A DNA stretch of 47,942 nt from DASYAE01 sp036501535 (GTDB lineage: Bacteria > Actinomycetota > Actinomycetes > Streptomycetales > Catenulisporaceae). The stretch covers positions 1 through 47,942 of the forward strand of contig DASYAE010000255.1 in assembly GCA_036501535.1 (NCBI GenBank), read 5' to 3'. This document shows, in pieces, positions 10,591 through 18,522 of the stretch; the first letter of the stretch is position 1, and each line of letters begins with the position of its first letter. The position numbers were made by a program, and so were the translations under genes. The notes under the pieces were generated by a model, which saw only the letters and a list, made by a program, of their open reading frames with translations, made no database searches and was not told the origin of the DNA.

Positions 10591-11321
10591 GCACAGTGAG
10601 CACCGCGACCGCCGCGAACCGCGCGAATACGAGCACCGTCCCGTTCGCCGGCGCCGCACTCGAACAGGCGGGTCGCGCCCTTGCCGCCGAGTCCGCGCGC
10701 TTCGCCGGGCTCGGCTGGATGCGCGGCACCTCCGGCAACCTCTCCGCCGTCCTGTCCACCGACCCGCTGCACCTCGCGGTGACCGTCAGCGGCGCCGACA
10801 AGGGCGAGCTGACCAGCCGGGACGTGGTGGTCGTGGACGAAGGCGGACGCGCGGTGCCGGACCAGCCGCGCCCCGGCCAGGTCCCGTCGGCCGAAGCCGG
10901 CCTGCACGCCCGCATCGCAGCGCACACCGGTGCGGGCGCGGTCGTCCACGTGCACACGCTGCCCGCCGTGCTCGCCGCACACTACTGGCCGGACGGTGTG
11001 GTGCTGCGCAACCTGGAGATGCTCAAGGGCATCGGCCGCGCCGCGCACGGCGAGGACGTGCGCCTGCCGGTCGTCGGCAACGACCAGGACATGCGGGTGC
11101 TCGGCGATGCCTTCGAGAAGGCGTACGACCGCGCGGCACCGGTCCCGGTCCTCCTGGTCGGGCGGCACGGCCTCTACGCGTGGGGCCGTGACCTGGCCCA
11201 GGCCCGGCACCACACCGAGATCGTCGACTGGCTGCTGCGGTTCCACCTGGCGACCGCCGGGCCGGCCGGCCTCCCCCTCGTCTCAGACCTCTCAATCCAC
11301 CCGCGGCTCCCCGAGGAGTGA
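10587..11321 (+). CDS. mtnB: Methylthioribulose-1-phosphate dehydratase (MtnB)
   Basis: A 244-residue class II aldolase-fold protein. GTSGNLS is the phosphate-binding loop, PSAEAGLH carries the catalytic Glu, VVHVHT gives the metal His pair, and LLVGRHGLYAWG contains the third metal His. This pattern fits MtnB, which dehydrates the ribulose-1-phosphate to the 2,3-diketo-1-phosphate. A true aldolase of the 5-deoxyribose disposal type has the same fold, but mtnC and mtnD directly around it favour the dehydratase. The start is GTG, overlapping the mtnC stop. The N-terminal 15-20 residues are Ala/Thr-rich and probably disordered. Confidence 0.9.
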   Translation: MSTVSTATAANRANTSTVPFAGAALEQAGRALAAESARFAGLGWMRGTSGNLSAVLSTDPLHLAVTVSGADKGELTSRDVVVVDEGGRAVPDQPRPGQVPSAEAGLHARIAAHTGAGAVVHVHTLPAVLAAHYWPDGVVLRNLEMLKGIGRAAHGEDVRLPVVGNDQDMRVLGDAFEKAYDRAAPVPVLLVGRHGLYAWGRDLAQARHHTEIVDWLLRFHLATAGPAGLPLVSDLSIHPRLPEE

Positions 11322-11323
11322 TC

Positions 11324-11896
11324 ATGACCCTGCTGACCGTGTGGCCCGAGTCCGACGCGTCGACCGCCGAGACCAGGACGGAGGACTTCGAGCGGATCTC
11401 CGCCGCCCTCAAGGACATCGGCGTCCGGTTCGAGCGCTGGGAGCTCGCCGGGCTCGGCGCGGCCCCGACCCAGGACGAGGTGCTGGCCGCCTACCGGGAC
11501 CGCGTCGACGCGGTGCTCGAGCACGAGGGCTACGTCCTGATCGACGTCGCCCAGCTGCATCCGGGCGACGACGAGGCCTGGCCGCACCGGGCCGCCGCCG
11601 CGCGGGCCAAGTTCCTGGACGAGCACCGGCACGACGACGACGAGGACCGGTTCTTCGTCTCCGGCTCGGGGATCTTCTATCTGCACGCGGGCGGCAGAGT
11701 GTACGCAGTGCTCTGCGAGGCGGGCGACCTGCTGTCCGTCCCGGCCGGCACCGCCCACTGGTTCGACATGGGCACCGACCCGGACTTCACCGCGATCCGG
11801 TTCTTCCACGACGAGGACGGCTGGGTCGGCGACTTCACCGGCAACGGGATCTCCGCGAGGTTCCCGTCCTACGACGAGATCGCCGCTTCGCGCTGA
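11324..11896 (+). CDS. mtnD: Acireductone dioxygenase (MtnD)
   Basis: A 190-residue cupin close to the family consensus. The metal ligands are His101 and His103 in EHRHDDDE, Glu107, and His145 in PAGTAHWFDMG; RFFVSGSGIFYLH and FTAIRFF are also typical. With iron the enzyme cleaves the acireductone to formate and a 2-oxo acid (4-methylthio-2-oxobutyrate in normal salvage); with nickel it gives CO and a shorter acid. I chose ATG at 11324 with GAGGAG at five-base spacing; GTG at 11318 would add two residues. It is the last gene of the rightward operon and converges on ilvD, with a strong hairpin between them. It is far less diverged from its family than the mtnA product at the head of the cassette. 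Confidence 0.95.
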   Translation: MTLLTVWPESDASTAETRTEDFERISAALKDIGVRFERWELAGLGAAPTQDEVLAAYRDRVDAVLEHEGYVLIDVAQLHPGDDEAWPHRAAAARAKFLDEHRHDDDEDRFFVSGSGIFYLHAGGRVYAVLCEAGDLLSVPAGTAHWFDMGTDPDFTAIRFFHDEDGWVGDFTGNGISARFPSYDEIAASR

Positions 11897-11914
11897 CGGC
11901 TCCGCGCCGGTTCT

Positions 11915-11974
11915 CGGCTCGGCACCCCGGGTCCGTCCGGGCGGGGATTCCCGTCCCGGACGGACCCCGAGCCG
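11915..11974. terminator. Bidirectional hairpin between mtnD and the dehydratase gene
   Basis: A long imperfect inverted repeat lies between the convergent genes. GGGTCCGTCCGGG (11929-11941) pairs with the matching arm ending at 11967, and an outer CTCGG/CCGAG arm extends the stem to 11915-11974. There is no T-run, as is common in actinomycete terminators. Confidence 0.8.
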
Positions 11975-12000
11975 TCGGCAGGCTCGTTTCAGCAGGGCCC

Positions 12001-13713
12001 TCAGTACGACTCGCGGGCGATCGCGTCGCCGCTGGCGCCGGCCAGGAAGTCCAGGTCGGCACCGGTGTCGGCACCGGTGACGGTGTTGACGTAGAGCTGC
12101 TCCCAGCCGCGGCGCGGCCGGGCGAGCGAGTCCTGCAGCGCCGCGGACGGCTCCCGCCCGGCCAGCTCGTCGTCCGACAACTCGACGTCCAGACGGCGGT
12201 TCGGAACGTCGAGCCTGATCCAGTCGCCGGTGCGGATCTTCGCGAACGGCCCGCCGACCGCGGCCTCCGGGGCGACGTGCAGGACGACGGTCCCGTAGGC
12301 GGTGCCGCTCATCCGGCCGTCGCAGACGCGGACCATGTCGCGGACGCCGGCGCGCAGCAGCTTCGACGGCAGCGGCAGGTTCGCCACCTCCGGCATCCCC
12401 GGGTACCCGCGCGGGCCGCAGCCGCGCAGCACCAGCACCGAGTCGGCGTCGACGTCGAGACCGGGGTCGTCGATGCGGGCGTGTACGTCCTCGACTGAGT
12501 CGAACACGACGGCCCGGCCACGATGGACCAGCAGCTCGTCCGACGCCGCGGCGGGCTTGACGATCGCGCCGTCGGGGGCGAGGTTGCCGCGCAGCACGGC
12601 GATCCCGGCGTTCGGACGCAGCGGTGCGTCCCGGGTGCGGATCACCTCCGGATCCCAGATGGCCGAGCCGGCCACGTACTCGGCGAACGGCTTGCCGGTG
12701 ACCGTGAGCGCGTCCGGGTCGAGCAGGTCCGCGACCTGGTTCAGCACGGCGGCCAGCCCGCCGGCCCGGTGCAGGTCCTCCATGAGGAACCGGCCGGCCG
12801 GCTGCAGGTCGACCAGCAGGGGCACGTCCGCCCCGATCCGGTCGAAGTCGTCGAGGGACAGCGGCACGCCGACCCGCCGGGCGATCGCGAGCAGGTGCAC
12901 GACGGCGTTGGTCGAGCCGCCGATCGCGGCCAGCGTCACGATCGCGTTGTGGAACGAGCCGGCGGTCAGCACCCCGCTCGGCCGGCGGCCGGCGCCGACC
13001 ATCTCGACGGCCAGCCGGCCGGTCTCGTGCGCGCAGGCCAGCAGCCGGCTGTCCACGGCCGGGATGCCGGCGGTGCCCGGCAGGGTCGTGCCGAGCGCCT
13101 CGGCAAGCAGGCCCATCGTGGACGCGGTGCCCATCGTGTTGCAGTGCCCGCGGCTGCGGATCATCGACGACTCGGACTGCAGGAACTCCTGCTCCGACAT
13201 CGCGCCGGCCCGGACCTCCTCGCTCAGCCGCCACACGTCGGTGCCGCAGCCGAGCGGGACTCCGCGGAACGTGCCGGTCAGCATCGGGCCGCCCGGCACG
13301 ACGACGGCCGGCAGGTCCACCGACGCGGCGGCCATCAGCAGCGAGGGGATCGTCTTGTCGCAGCCGCCGAGCAGCACCACGCCGTCGACCGGGTTGGCGC
13401 GCAGCATCTCCTCGGTCGCCATCGCCGCCATGTTGCGCCACAGCATCGCGGTCGGCCGCATGTTCGTCTCGCCGAGCGAGACCACCGGGAGGTTCAGCGG
13501 AACCCCGCCGGCGTCCCAGACGCCCTGCCCGACGCTCTTGGCGACCTCGTCGAGATGGCTGTTGCAGGGGGTGAGATCGGATGCCGAGTTGGCGATCGCG
13601 ATCTGCGGCCGCCCGGTGAACGCGTCGTCCGGTGCGCCGCGGCGCATCCACGCGCGGTGGATGTAAGAGTTGCGGTCCTGGCCGCCGTACCAAAGAGAAC
13701 TCCGTAAGGACAA
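12001..13713 (-). CDS. IlvD/Edd-family dehydratase, closest in style to sugar-acid (pentonate) dehydratases
   Basis: A 570-residue Fe-S dehydratase. Probable cluster ligands are Cys50 (LTPCNSH), Cys118 (GGCDKT) and Cys191 (RGHCNTMG). The ending SGTAYGTVVLHVAPEAAVGGP and the start LRSSLWYGGQDRNSYIHRAWM look like the arabonate/pentonate dehydratase branch more than housekeeping IlvD. It should turn a 2,3-dihydroxy acid into the 2-oxo-3-deoxy acid. The start is TTG at 13713, preceded by AGGAGG, and codon 3 is TTA, so translation may depend on the bldA tRNA. A strong hairpin (13751-13795) sits just upstream, so it may not simply be co-transcribed with the fkbH cassette. Its place beside the mtn genes suggests handling of a ribose-derived acid, but branched-chain or hydroxy-acid precursors are also possible. 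Confidence 0.88.
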   Translation of the reverse strand: MSLRSSLWYGGQDRNSYIHRAWMRRGAPDDAFTGRPQIAIANSASDLTPCNSHLDEVAKSVGQGVWDAGGVPLNLPVVSLGETNMRPTAMLWRNMAAMATEEMLRANPVDGVVLLGGCDKTIPSLLMAAASVDLPAVVVPGGPMLTGTFRGVPLGCGTDVWRLSEEVRAGAMSEQEFLQSESSMIRSRGHCNTMGTASTMGLLAEALGTTLPGTAGIPAVDSRLLACAHETGRLAVEMVGAGRRPSGVLTAGSFHNAIVTLAAIGGSTNAVVHLLAIARRVGVPLSLDDFDRIGADVPLLVDLQPAGRFLMEDLHRAGGLAAVLNQVADLLDPDALTVTGKPFAEYVAGSAIWDPEVIRTRDAPLRPNAGIAVLRGNLAPDGAIVKPAAASDELLVHRGRAVVFDSVEDVHARIDDPGLDVDADSVLVLRGCGPRGYPGMPEVANLPLPSKLLRAGVRDMVRVCDGRMSGTAYGTVVLHVAPEAAVGGPFAKIRTGDWIRLDVPNRRLDVELSDDELAGREPSAALQDSLARPRRGWEQLYVNTVTGADTGADLDFLAGASGDAIARESY

Positions 13714-13750
13714 AGCTCCTCCTCTCGATTCTGGGCACGCCCGGTGATCC

Positions 13751-13795
13751 CGCCGCTCCGGGCCGGCCGGAAGCGGCGGCCGGCCCGGAGCGGCG
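13751..13795 (-). terminator. Strong hairpin after the fkbH gene
   Basis: A perfect 18-bp inverted repeat: CGCCGCTCCGGGCCGGCC (13751-13768) pairs with 13778-13795 around a 9-base loop. It starts 11 bases beyond the fkbH-like stop and ends the main leftward transcription unit or attenuates it, since the next leftward gene starts only 38 bases further on. Confidence 0.8.
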
Positions 13796-13805
13796 TGGCG
13801 TTCCG

Positions 13806-14873
13806 TCAGCTCGGCACCGCGTGTGCGGGTCGTCCCGAGCTGCGGACGATCAGGTGGGCCGGGTGCGGCGGGACGTCTCCGCCGGGGCCCTCGAGGACGA
13901 CCTCGTCGCCGTCGCGCTGCACCTCCCGGAAGCCGTTCATCCGATAGGTCACGTACATCACGCGATTGCGGTCGGTGACCACGAAGTCCGCCTGGAGCCG
14001 CACGCCGGCGTCGGCCGCGAGCCGCTGGATCTCGCCGAGCAGCACCGTCCCGACGCCCCGCGACATCACCCGGCAGGACATCAGCAGCAGCTTGACGCGC
14101 CAGGCCCGCGGGCCCAGCTCCACCAGCGCCAGGCCGATCTTGCCGTAGGAGCCGAACCGGTCGGTCAGCTCCGCCGTCAGCAGCAGGTGGTCCTCGGAGC
14201 GCTGGAGCTGCTCGAGCTCGGCGTAGGAGTACGTCCGGCCGGTGGTGTTCAGCTGGTGGGTCCGGACGGTCAGCTCCTCGGCCCGCTTGAGGTCGTCCGG
14301 CTGCGCGGGCGCGATGGTGAACACCATGCCCAGCGTGGCCAGGAACTCCTCAGACGTGCCGGCGAACTCCCCGGCGGCCTGGTCGCGCTCGATGTCGGCG
14401 CGGTACATGTGCCGGCGCTGCCGGGACTCGTCGGTCACGAACCGGGGCCGGAAGGCCGGCAGCGAGGGGAGCTCGGCGGCCCGCGCGGCGTCGAAGCACC
14501 GCACGTCCGGGAACCGGGAGTTGACCTCCTCGCGCTCGAAGGCCTGGTCGTCCACGAACGCGAACGCGTCCGGGGCGAGGTTGAGCCGCTGCGCGATCGC
14601 CGCGACGGACTGCGCCTTGGAGCCCCAGGTGATCTGCGGGTAGAGGAACAGGTCGGCGATGCCCAGCTCGGCGAGCTTGGCGAGCGCGGCCGCGGAGTCG
14701 TTGCGGCTGGCGATCGAGTTCAGGATCCCCCGGCCGTCCAGCGCGCGGAGCACCTCGATCACCTCGGGGCGCGGGCGCACCTGCGGATCCTCGAGCAGGA
14801 CGCCGTCCCAGACGGTGTCGTCGAGGTCCCAGACCACGCATTTCACGGGCTTGGTATCTGTGTTCGAATTCAT
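13806..14873 (-). CDS. FkbH-like glyceryl-ACP synthase
   Basis: A 355-residue HAD-type protein of the FkbH family, normal in length. The HAD nucleophile motif is WDLDDTVW (Asp16, Asp18), followed by SRND, the ITWGSKAQS segment with its Lys, and FVDDQ; the C-terminal half has the acyltransferase-like part with MSCRVMSRGVG. Family members take 1,3-bisphosphoglycerate and load D-glyceryl onto a dedicated ACP, the first step to methoxymalonyl- or hydroxymalonyl-ACP. It is the last gene before a strong hairpin, three bases beyond the acyl-CoA dehydrogenase gene. Together with the two dehydrogenases and the ACP immediately upstream it forms a complete glyceryl-ACP oxidation cassette. No FkbG-type O-methyltransferase is seen, which favours hydroxymalonyl-ACP. 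Confidence 0.93.
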   Translation of the reverse strand: MNSNTDTKPVKCVVWDLDDTVWDGVLLEDPQVRPRPEVIEVLRALDGRGILNSIASRNDSAAALAKLAELGIADLFLYPQITWGSKAQSVAAIAQRLNLAPDAFAFVDDQAFEREEVNSRFPDVRCFDAARAAELPSLPAFRPRFVTDESRQRRHMYRADIERDQAAGEFAGTSEEFLATLGMVFTIAPAQPDDLKRAEELTVRTHQLNTTGRTYSYAELEQLQRSEDHLLLTAELTDRFGSYGKIGLALVELGPRAWRVKLLLMSCRVMSRGVGTVLLGEIQRLAADAGVRLQADFVVTDRNRVMYVTYRMNGFREVQRDGDEVVLEGPGGDVPPHPAHLIVRSSGRPAHAVPS

Positions 14874-14876
14874 GGC

Positions 14877-16067
14877 TCAGCGCTCCGCGGATGTCAGTGC
14901 GTCGGCCAGCTTCGGGAACCGGCGCCGGTCCTGGCGGACCAGGTCCGCGATGACGACCTGCTGGATCTGGGTGCTGCCCTCGATGATCTCCATGACCTTC
15001 GCGTCCCGGAAGCAGCGCGCGGCCAGGTGGCCGTCGAGGCAGCCGGCGGCTCCGTGGATCTGCACCGTCTCCCGGGCGGCGCGGTTCGCCGCGGCGGCGC
15101 TGAAGTACTTGGCCATCCAGGTGGCCAGCGGCGCGGCCAGGTCGTCGGCCGCGCGCAGCGCGCCCGCCTGGCGGCACAGCAGCCGCGCCGCGGCCACCTC
15201 CGTCGCCATGTCGGTGACCAGCCGGCGGATCAGCTGGTGGTCCTTGATGAGGGCGCCGCCCTGCCGTCGCTGCCCGGTGTGCTCCAGAGACGCGTCCAGG
15301 CACGCCTGCGCGATGCCGACGCAACCGCACGCGACGCTGTATCTGCCGAACTCCAGCGCGGTCGCCCCCACGGTCATGAAGCCGCGGTCCACCGGGCCGA
15401 GCACGGCGCCGGCCGGCAGCCGGCAGTCTTCGAGCCACACCTCGCCCATCAGGCCGCCGCGGGTGCCGAGCACGTTGTCGACGGGCACCACGTGAAGGCC
15501 GGGGGTGTCGCGGGGCGCCAGGAAGGCCGCGATCCCGCCCCGGGTGCGGGCGAAGACCAGCAGGACGTCGGCGATCTGGGCCATGCTGATCCACCGTTTG
15601 GTGCCGTTCAGCACGTACCCGCCGTCGGGCACCAGCTCGGCCGTGGCCTCCAGCCGGCCCGGGTCGCTGCCGGCGGCCGGCTCGCTCAGGGCGAACGCGC
15701 CGAGGATCTCGCCCCGGGACAGCCGGGGCAGCTCGGCACGCTGAGCGTCGGTGCCCCAGCGCTCGATCGCGTCGCCGACCATGCCGTGCACGGTCAGCAG
15801 GGTGCGCACGGACGAGCAGCCCCGGCCGATCTCCTCGTGCAGGATCCCCAGCCGGACGGCGTCGAAGCCGCTGCCGCCGTGCTCCACGGCCACGCCCGCA
15901 CTGAGGTAGCCCTCGGCGGCCAGCGCCCGGATCAGGTCGGCGGGCACCGCCCCCTCACGGTCGATCTCGGCCGCCCGCGGCGCGACGATCCGGTCCACGA
16001 ACCCGCGGAAGCCCTCCGTGTCCGCGGCGCGGCCGGGCGGCGCGAGCGTCGGCAGGTCAGCCGGCAT
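14877..16067 (-). CDS. Acyl-CoA dehydrogenase-like oxidase of the extender-unit cassette (FkbI-type)
   Basis: A 396-residue flavoprotein of the acyl-CoA dehydrogenase family. Visible landmarks are the FALSEPAAGSDPG substrate/FAD region, KRWISMAQIADVLLVFART, and the C-terminal QIHGAAGCLDG and EIIEGSTQIQQ motif. The last is where classical enzymes place or flank the catalytic Glu. In methoxymalonyl- and hydroxymalonyl-ACP pathways such a protein takes part in oxidising glyceryl-ACP to the malonate semialdehyde or acid level. It overlaps the ACP gene by 11 bases and is followed by the fkbH-like gene, the same set as in the fkbG-K region of FK520. An alternative role, alpha-beta desaturation of a ureido residue as in viomycin biosynthesis, is conceivable but fits the neighbours less well. 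Confidence 0.88.
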   Translation of the reverse strand: MPADLPTLAPPGRAADTEGFRGFVDRIVAPRAAEIDREGAVPADLIRALAAEGYLSAGVAVEHGGSGFDAVRLGILHEEIGRGCSSVRTLLTVHGMVGDAIERWGTDAQRAELPRLSRGEILGAFALSEPAAGSDPGRLEATAELVPDGGYVLNGTKRWISMAQIADVLLVFARTRGGIAAFLAPRDTPGLHVVPVDNVLGTRGGLMGEVWLEDCRLPAGAVLGPVDRGFMTVGATALEFGRYSVACGCVGIAQACLDASLEHTGQRRQGGALIKDHQLIRRLVTDMATEVAAARLLCRQAGALRAADDLAAPLATWMAKYFSAAAANRAARETVQIHGAAGCLDGHLAARCFRDAKVMEIIEGSTQIQQVVIADLVRQDRRRFPKLADALTSAER

Positions 16068-16305
16068 GGCGATCGACCAGCCTGGCGATCGAGTCGACGG
16101 TCCGGAAGTTGTCCCGCTCCAGCTCCTCGTTGCCGATCCGGATCTCGAACTCCTTCTCCACGAAGACGACCAGCTGCATGGCGAACAGCGAGTTCACCAG
16201 TCCGGCCGCGAAGATGTCGTCGTCGTCGCGCAGCTCGCCGGGCCAGCGCGGGCCGATGAAGTCCCTGATCCTGGTCCTCGTGTCCGTCTCGGAAACCGTG
16301 TCCAT
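16057..16305 (-). CDS. Dedicated ACP for the glyceryl/hydroxymalonyl extender (FkbJ-type)
   Basis: An 82-residue acyl carrier protein. The phosphopantetheine Ser is about residue 39 in AAGLVNSLFAMQLV, a core sequence typical of ACPs in methoxymalonyl/hydroxymalonyl-ACP cassettes and unlike the NRPS carrier domains here. It would carry D-glycerate through the oxidation steps and present the finished extender to the discrete acyltransferase. The start ATG lies one base downstream (leftward) of the preceding dehydrogenase gene's stop, and the end overlaps the acyl-CoA dehydrogenase gene. Confidence 0.93.
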   Translation of the reverse strand: MDTVSETDTRTRIRDFIGPRWPGELRDDDDIFAAGLVNSLFAMQLVVFVEKEFEIRIGNEELERDNFRTVDSIARLVDRHAG

Positions 16306-16306
16306 C

Positions 16307-17185
16307 TCAGACTCCTTGGGGCGAGGGCCGCCGCTCGCCGGCGGTCCCGTAGTGGTGGAAGCCCTCGCCGCTCTTGCGGCCCAGCAGGCCGGCGGACACC
16401 ATGGTCCGCAGCAGCGGGCAGGGTCGGTACTTCGAGTCGCCGAAGCGCTCGTGCAGCACCTCGAGGCTGTGCAGGATCGTGTCCACGCCGATCAGGTCCG
16501 CCGTCTCCAGCGGGCCCATCTCGTGGCCGAAGCAGCCCTTGAACAGGTCGTCGATCGCCTCGGCGGACGCGATGCCCTCCGCCCGGCAGAACACGGCCTC
16601 GTTGATGGTCAGCATGAGGACCCGGTTCGAGACGAAGCCCGGCGAGTCCTTCACCGCGATGGACCGCTTGCCCATCGACGCGAGCAGGGACCGAACCGCC
16701 TCGATCGTGGCGGGCGCCGTGTGCCAGCCGGGAATGAGCTCCACCACCGGCTTCAGCGGCACGGGGTTCATGAAGTGCACGCCGACGACCTGCTCCGGCC
16801 GGGCGGTGAGAGCCGCGACGTCGGTGATCGGGAAGCAGGAGGTGTTGACCACGAAGACGCACGCGGGCTCGCAGATCCGGTCCAGGGCGCGGTACACCGG
16901 CTCCTTGGCCGACCACCGCTCCGAGACGTTCTCGACCACCACGCTCGCCGCGGCGAGCTCCTCGAGGTCGCGGGTGAAGATGATCCGGTCGAGCACCTCC
17001 CCGGGCTCGTACACGGGCAGGTCCGGGGCGACCAGCCGCTGGAAACGCACGGCGCGGCCGATCTCCGCGCCCGCCCGCTCCAGTGCGTCGGCCGAGGTGT
17101 CGACCAGGACGACCTTGTGCCCGGCCTGGGACAGGCTCTGTGCCACGCCCGTCCCGATGGTGCCGGCACCGACCACGCCGATCAT
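16307..17185 (-). CDS. 3-hydroxyacyl-CoA dehydrogenase-like enzyme (FkbK-type)
   Basis: A 292-residue NAD-dependent dehydrogenase. The N-terminus MIGVVGAGTIGTG is a Rossmann nucleotide-binding loop; VVENVSE, GVHFMNPVPL with the catalytic His, and KDSPGFVSNRVL are typical of the 3-hydroxyacyl-CoA dehydrogenase family. In extender-unit cassettes this family oxidises the hydroxymethyl end of glyceryl-ACP. Its ATG overlaps the stop of the acyltransferase gene (ATGA), and the ACP gene starts one base after its own stop, so the cassette is translated as a block. The GC-rich C-terminal tail (RRPSPQGV) is short and not informative. Confidence 0.92.
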   Translation of the reverse strand: MIGVVGAGTIGTGVAQSLSQAGHKVVLVDTSADALERAGAEIGRAVRFQRLVAPDLPVYEPGEVLDRIIFTRDLEELAAASVVVENVSERWSAKEPVYRALDRICEPACVFVVNTSCFPITDVAALTARPEQVVGVHFMNPVPLKPVVELIPGWHTAPATIEAVRSLLASMGKRSIAVKDSPGFVSNRVLMLTINEAVFCRAEGIASAEAIDDLFKGCFGHEMGPLETADLIGVDTILHSLEVLHERFGDSKYRPCPLLRTMVSAGLLGRKSGEGFHHYGTAGERRPSPQGV

Positions 17186-18522
17186 GAACCGCTCCTCGTC
17201 TCGTGATTGGCCAGGCGCGTCCAGTCGACCTCGAGGCCGGCCGTCCACAGCCGGCCGAGCGAGGTGAGCAGTCCGGCGCGCTCCGAGCCGCCCGCGAACG
17301 CCGCGGCCAGGCCCGGCTGGACCCGGGCGAGCCGGGCGCGGTCGCAGGCGGGGTGGTGGCGGGCGTGGGAGGACAGGCCCTCGCCCGGACCCAGTTCGAT
17401 CGCCACCGGGTCCACGTCCCGCCACAGGGCGCCGAGGCCCGACATCAGCTCGACCGTGCGGGTCAGGTGCTGCGCCCAGTACGCCGGGTCGGTGGCCTGG
17501 CCGTTGGCGATCCAGGTCCCCGTGACGTTGGAGACGTAGGGGATGTCGGGCTCTCGGAGGCTGATGTTCGAGTTCACCCACGCAGTGAGCTCGACGCCGA
17601 GCGGCTCCATCGTGCGCGTGTGGAATCCGTGGTGCGCGCCCACCCGCTGGAAGGCGACGCCGGCGTCGGCCAACCTCCGTTCGAGGTCTGCCACCGCGGC
17701 GCGACGACCGCCGACCACCGTCTGGAAGGGACTGGTCACGGTGGCCACGTCGAGGTCGGCGCCCAGCCACCGGCCGACCTCGTCCCGCGCGACCGCCACC
17801 GCCAGCATGGCGCCGGGCTCGAGCCCCTCGATCCGCTGCGCCCGCCACCACACCAGCCGCAGCGCGTCCACCAGGGACATCACGCCGGCGAGGCAGGCTG
17901 CGACGTACTCGCCGAGGCTGTAACCGATCATGACCGCGGGCTCGACGCCCCAGCTTCGCAGGAGGCAGGCCAGCGCGTATTCGATAACGAAGACGCTCGG
18001 CTGGCCGAGCCGCGTCGTCGCCAGCGGCCCCTGCGGCACCGTCCTGGCCTGCAGCATCGAGCGCAGGTCGCGCGCGGGCGCCGGGCCCGGCTCCGCCGGC
18101 CGGACCAGCAGGTCGCGCAGATCGCACCCCTCGGCGTCGAGCACGGCGCAGCAGAGGTCGACGGTGTCGCGGAACACCGGCTCGGACTCGTACAGGTCGG
18201 CGCCCATGCCCGGGTACTGGTCGCCGACACCGCTGAACAGGATCGCCAGCGGCGGGTCGACCGCTGGCGACCTGCTCTCCAGGCCCCGGCCGTGCCGCAG
18301 CGCGGCGACGGCGGACTCGGCGTCGCCGCAGACGAGTGCTCCGCGGTACGCGCCGTGTGCGGCGCGCTGCAGTTCGCAGGCCAGCTCCGGCAGGGATTCC
18401 GGCGAGGCCTCCAGCCGTGCGAGGACGGCATGCCGTGCCGCGGACAGCTCGTCCGCGGTGTCGGCGGACCATACCAGCAGCTCCGCCGGGCGCGTGGCCA
18501 CGCTGGTCGACAGTTCAGCCAC
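17182..18522 (-). CDS. Discrete PKS acyltransferase (trans-acting AT with its linkers)
   Basis: A 446-residue acyltransferase. The active Ser is in GYSLGEYVAACLAG, and the second catalytic region reads HHGFHTRTMEP, nearer the malonyl-type (xAFH) than the methylmalonyl-type (YASH) signature. About 90 residues before the AT core resemble a KS-AT linker, and the end (LWTAGLEVDWTRL) resembles a post-AT linker, so the protein looks like an AT cut out of a modular PKS with its flanks. It probably serves the AT-less PKS module at 20502-23969 and, given the adjacent glyceryl-ACP cassette, transfers hydroxymalonyl from the dedicated ACP. The start is GTG with AAGGAG upstream; it overlaps the thioesterase gene by eight bases. 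Confidence 0.9.
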   Translation of the reverse strand: MAELSTSVATRPAELLVWSADTADELSAARHAVLARLEASPESLPELACELQRAAHGAYRGALVCGDAESAVAALRHGRGLESRSPAVDPPLAILFSGVGDQYPGMGADLYESEPVFRDTVDLCCAVLDAEGCDLRDLLVRPAEPGPAPARDLRSMLQARTVPQGPLATTRLGQPSVFVIEYALACLLRSWGVEPAVMIGYSLGEYVAACLAGVMSLVDALRLVWWRAQRIEGLEPGAMLAVAVARDEVGRWLGADLDVATVTSPFQTVVGGRRAAVADLERRLADAGVAFQRVGAHHGFHTRTMEPLGVELTAWVNSNISLREPDIPYVSNVTGTWIANGQATDPAYWAQHLTRTVELMSGLGALWRDVDPVAIELGPGEGLSSHARHHPACDRARLARVQPGLAAAFAGGSERAGLLTSLGRLWTAGLEVDWTRLANHETRSGS

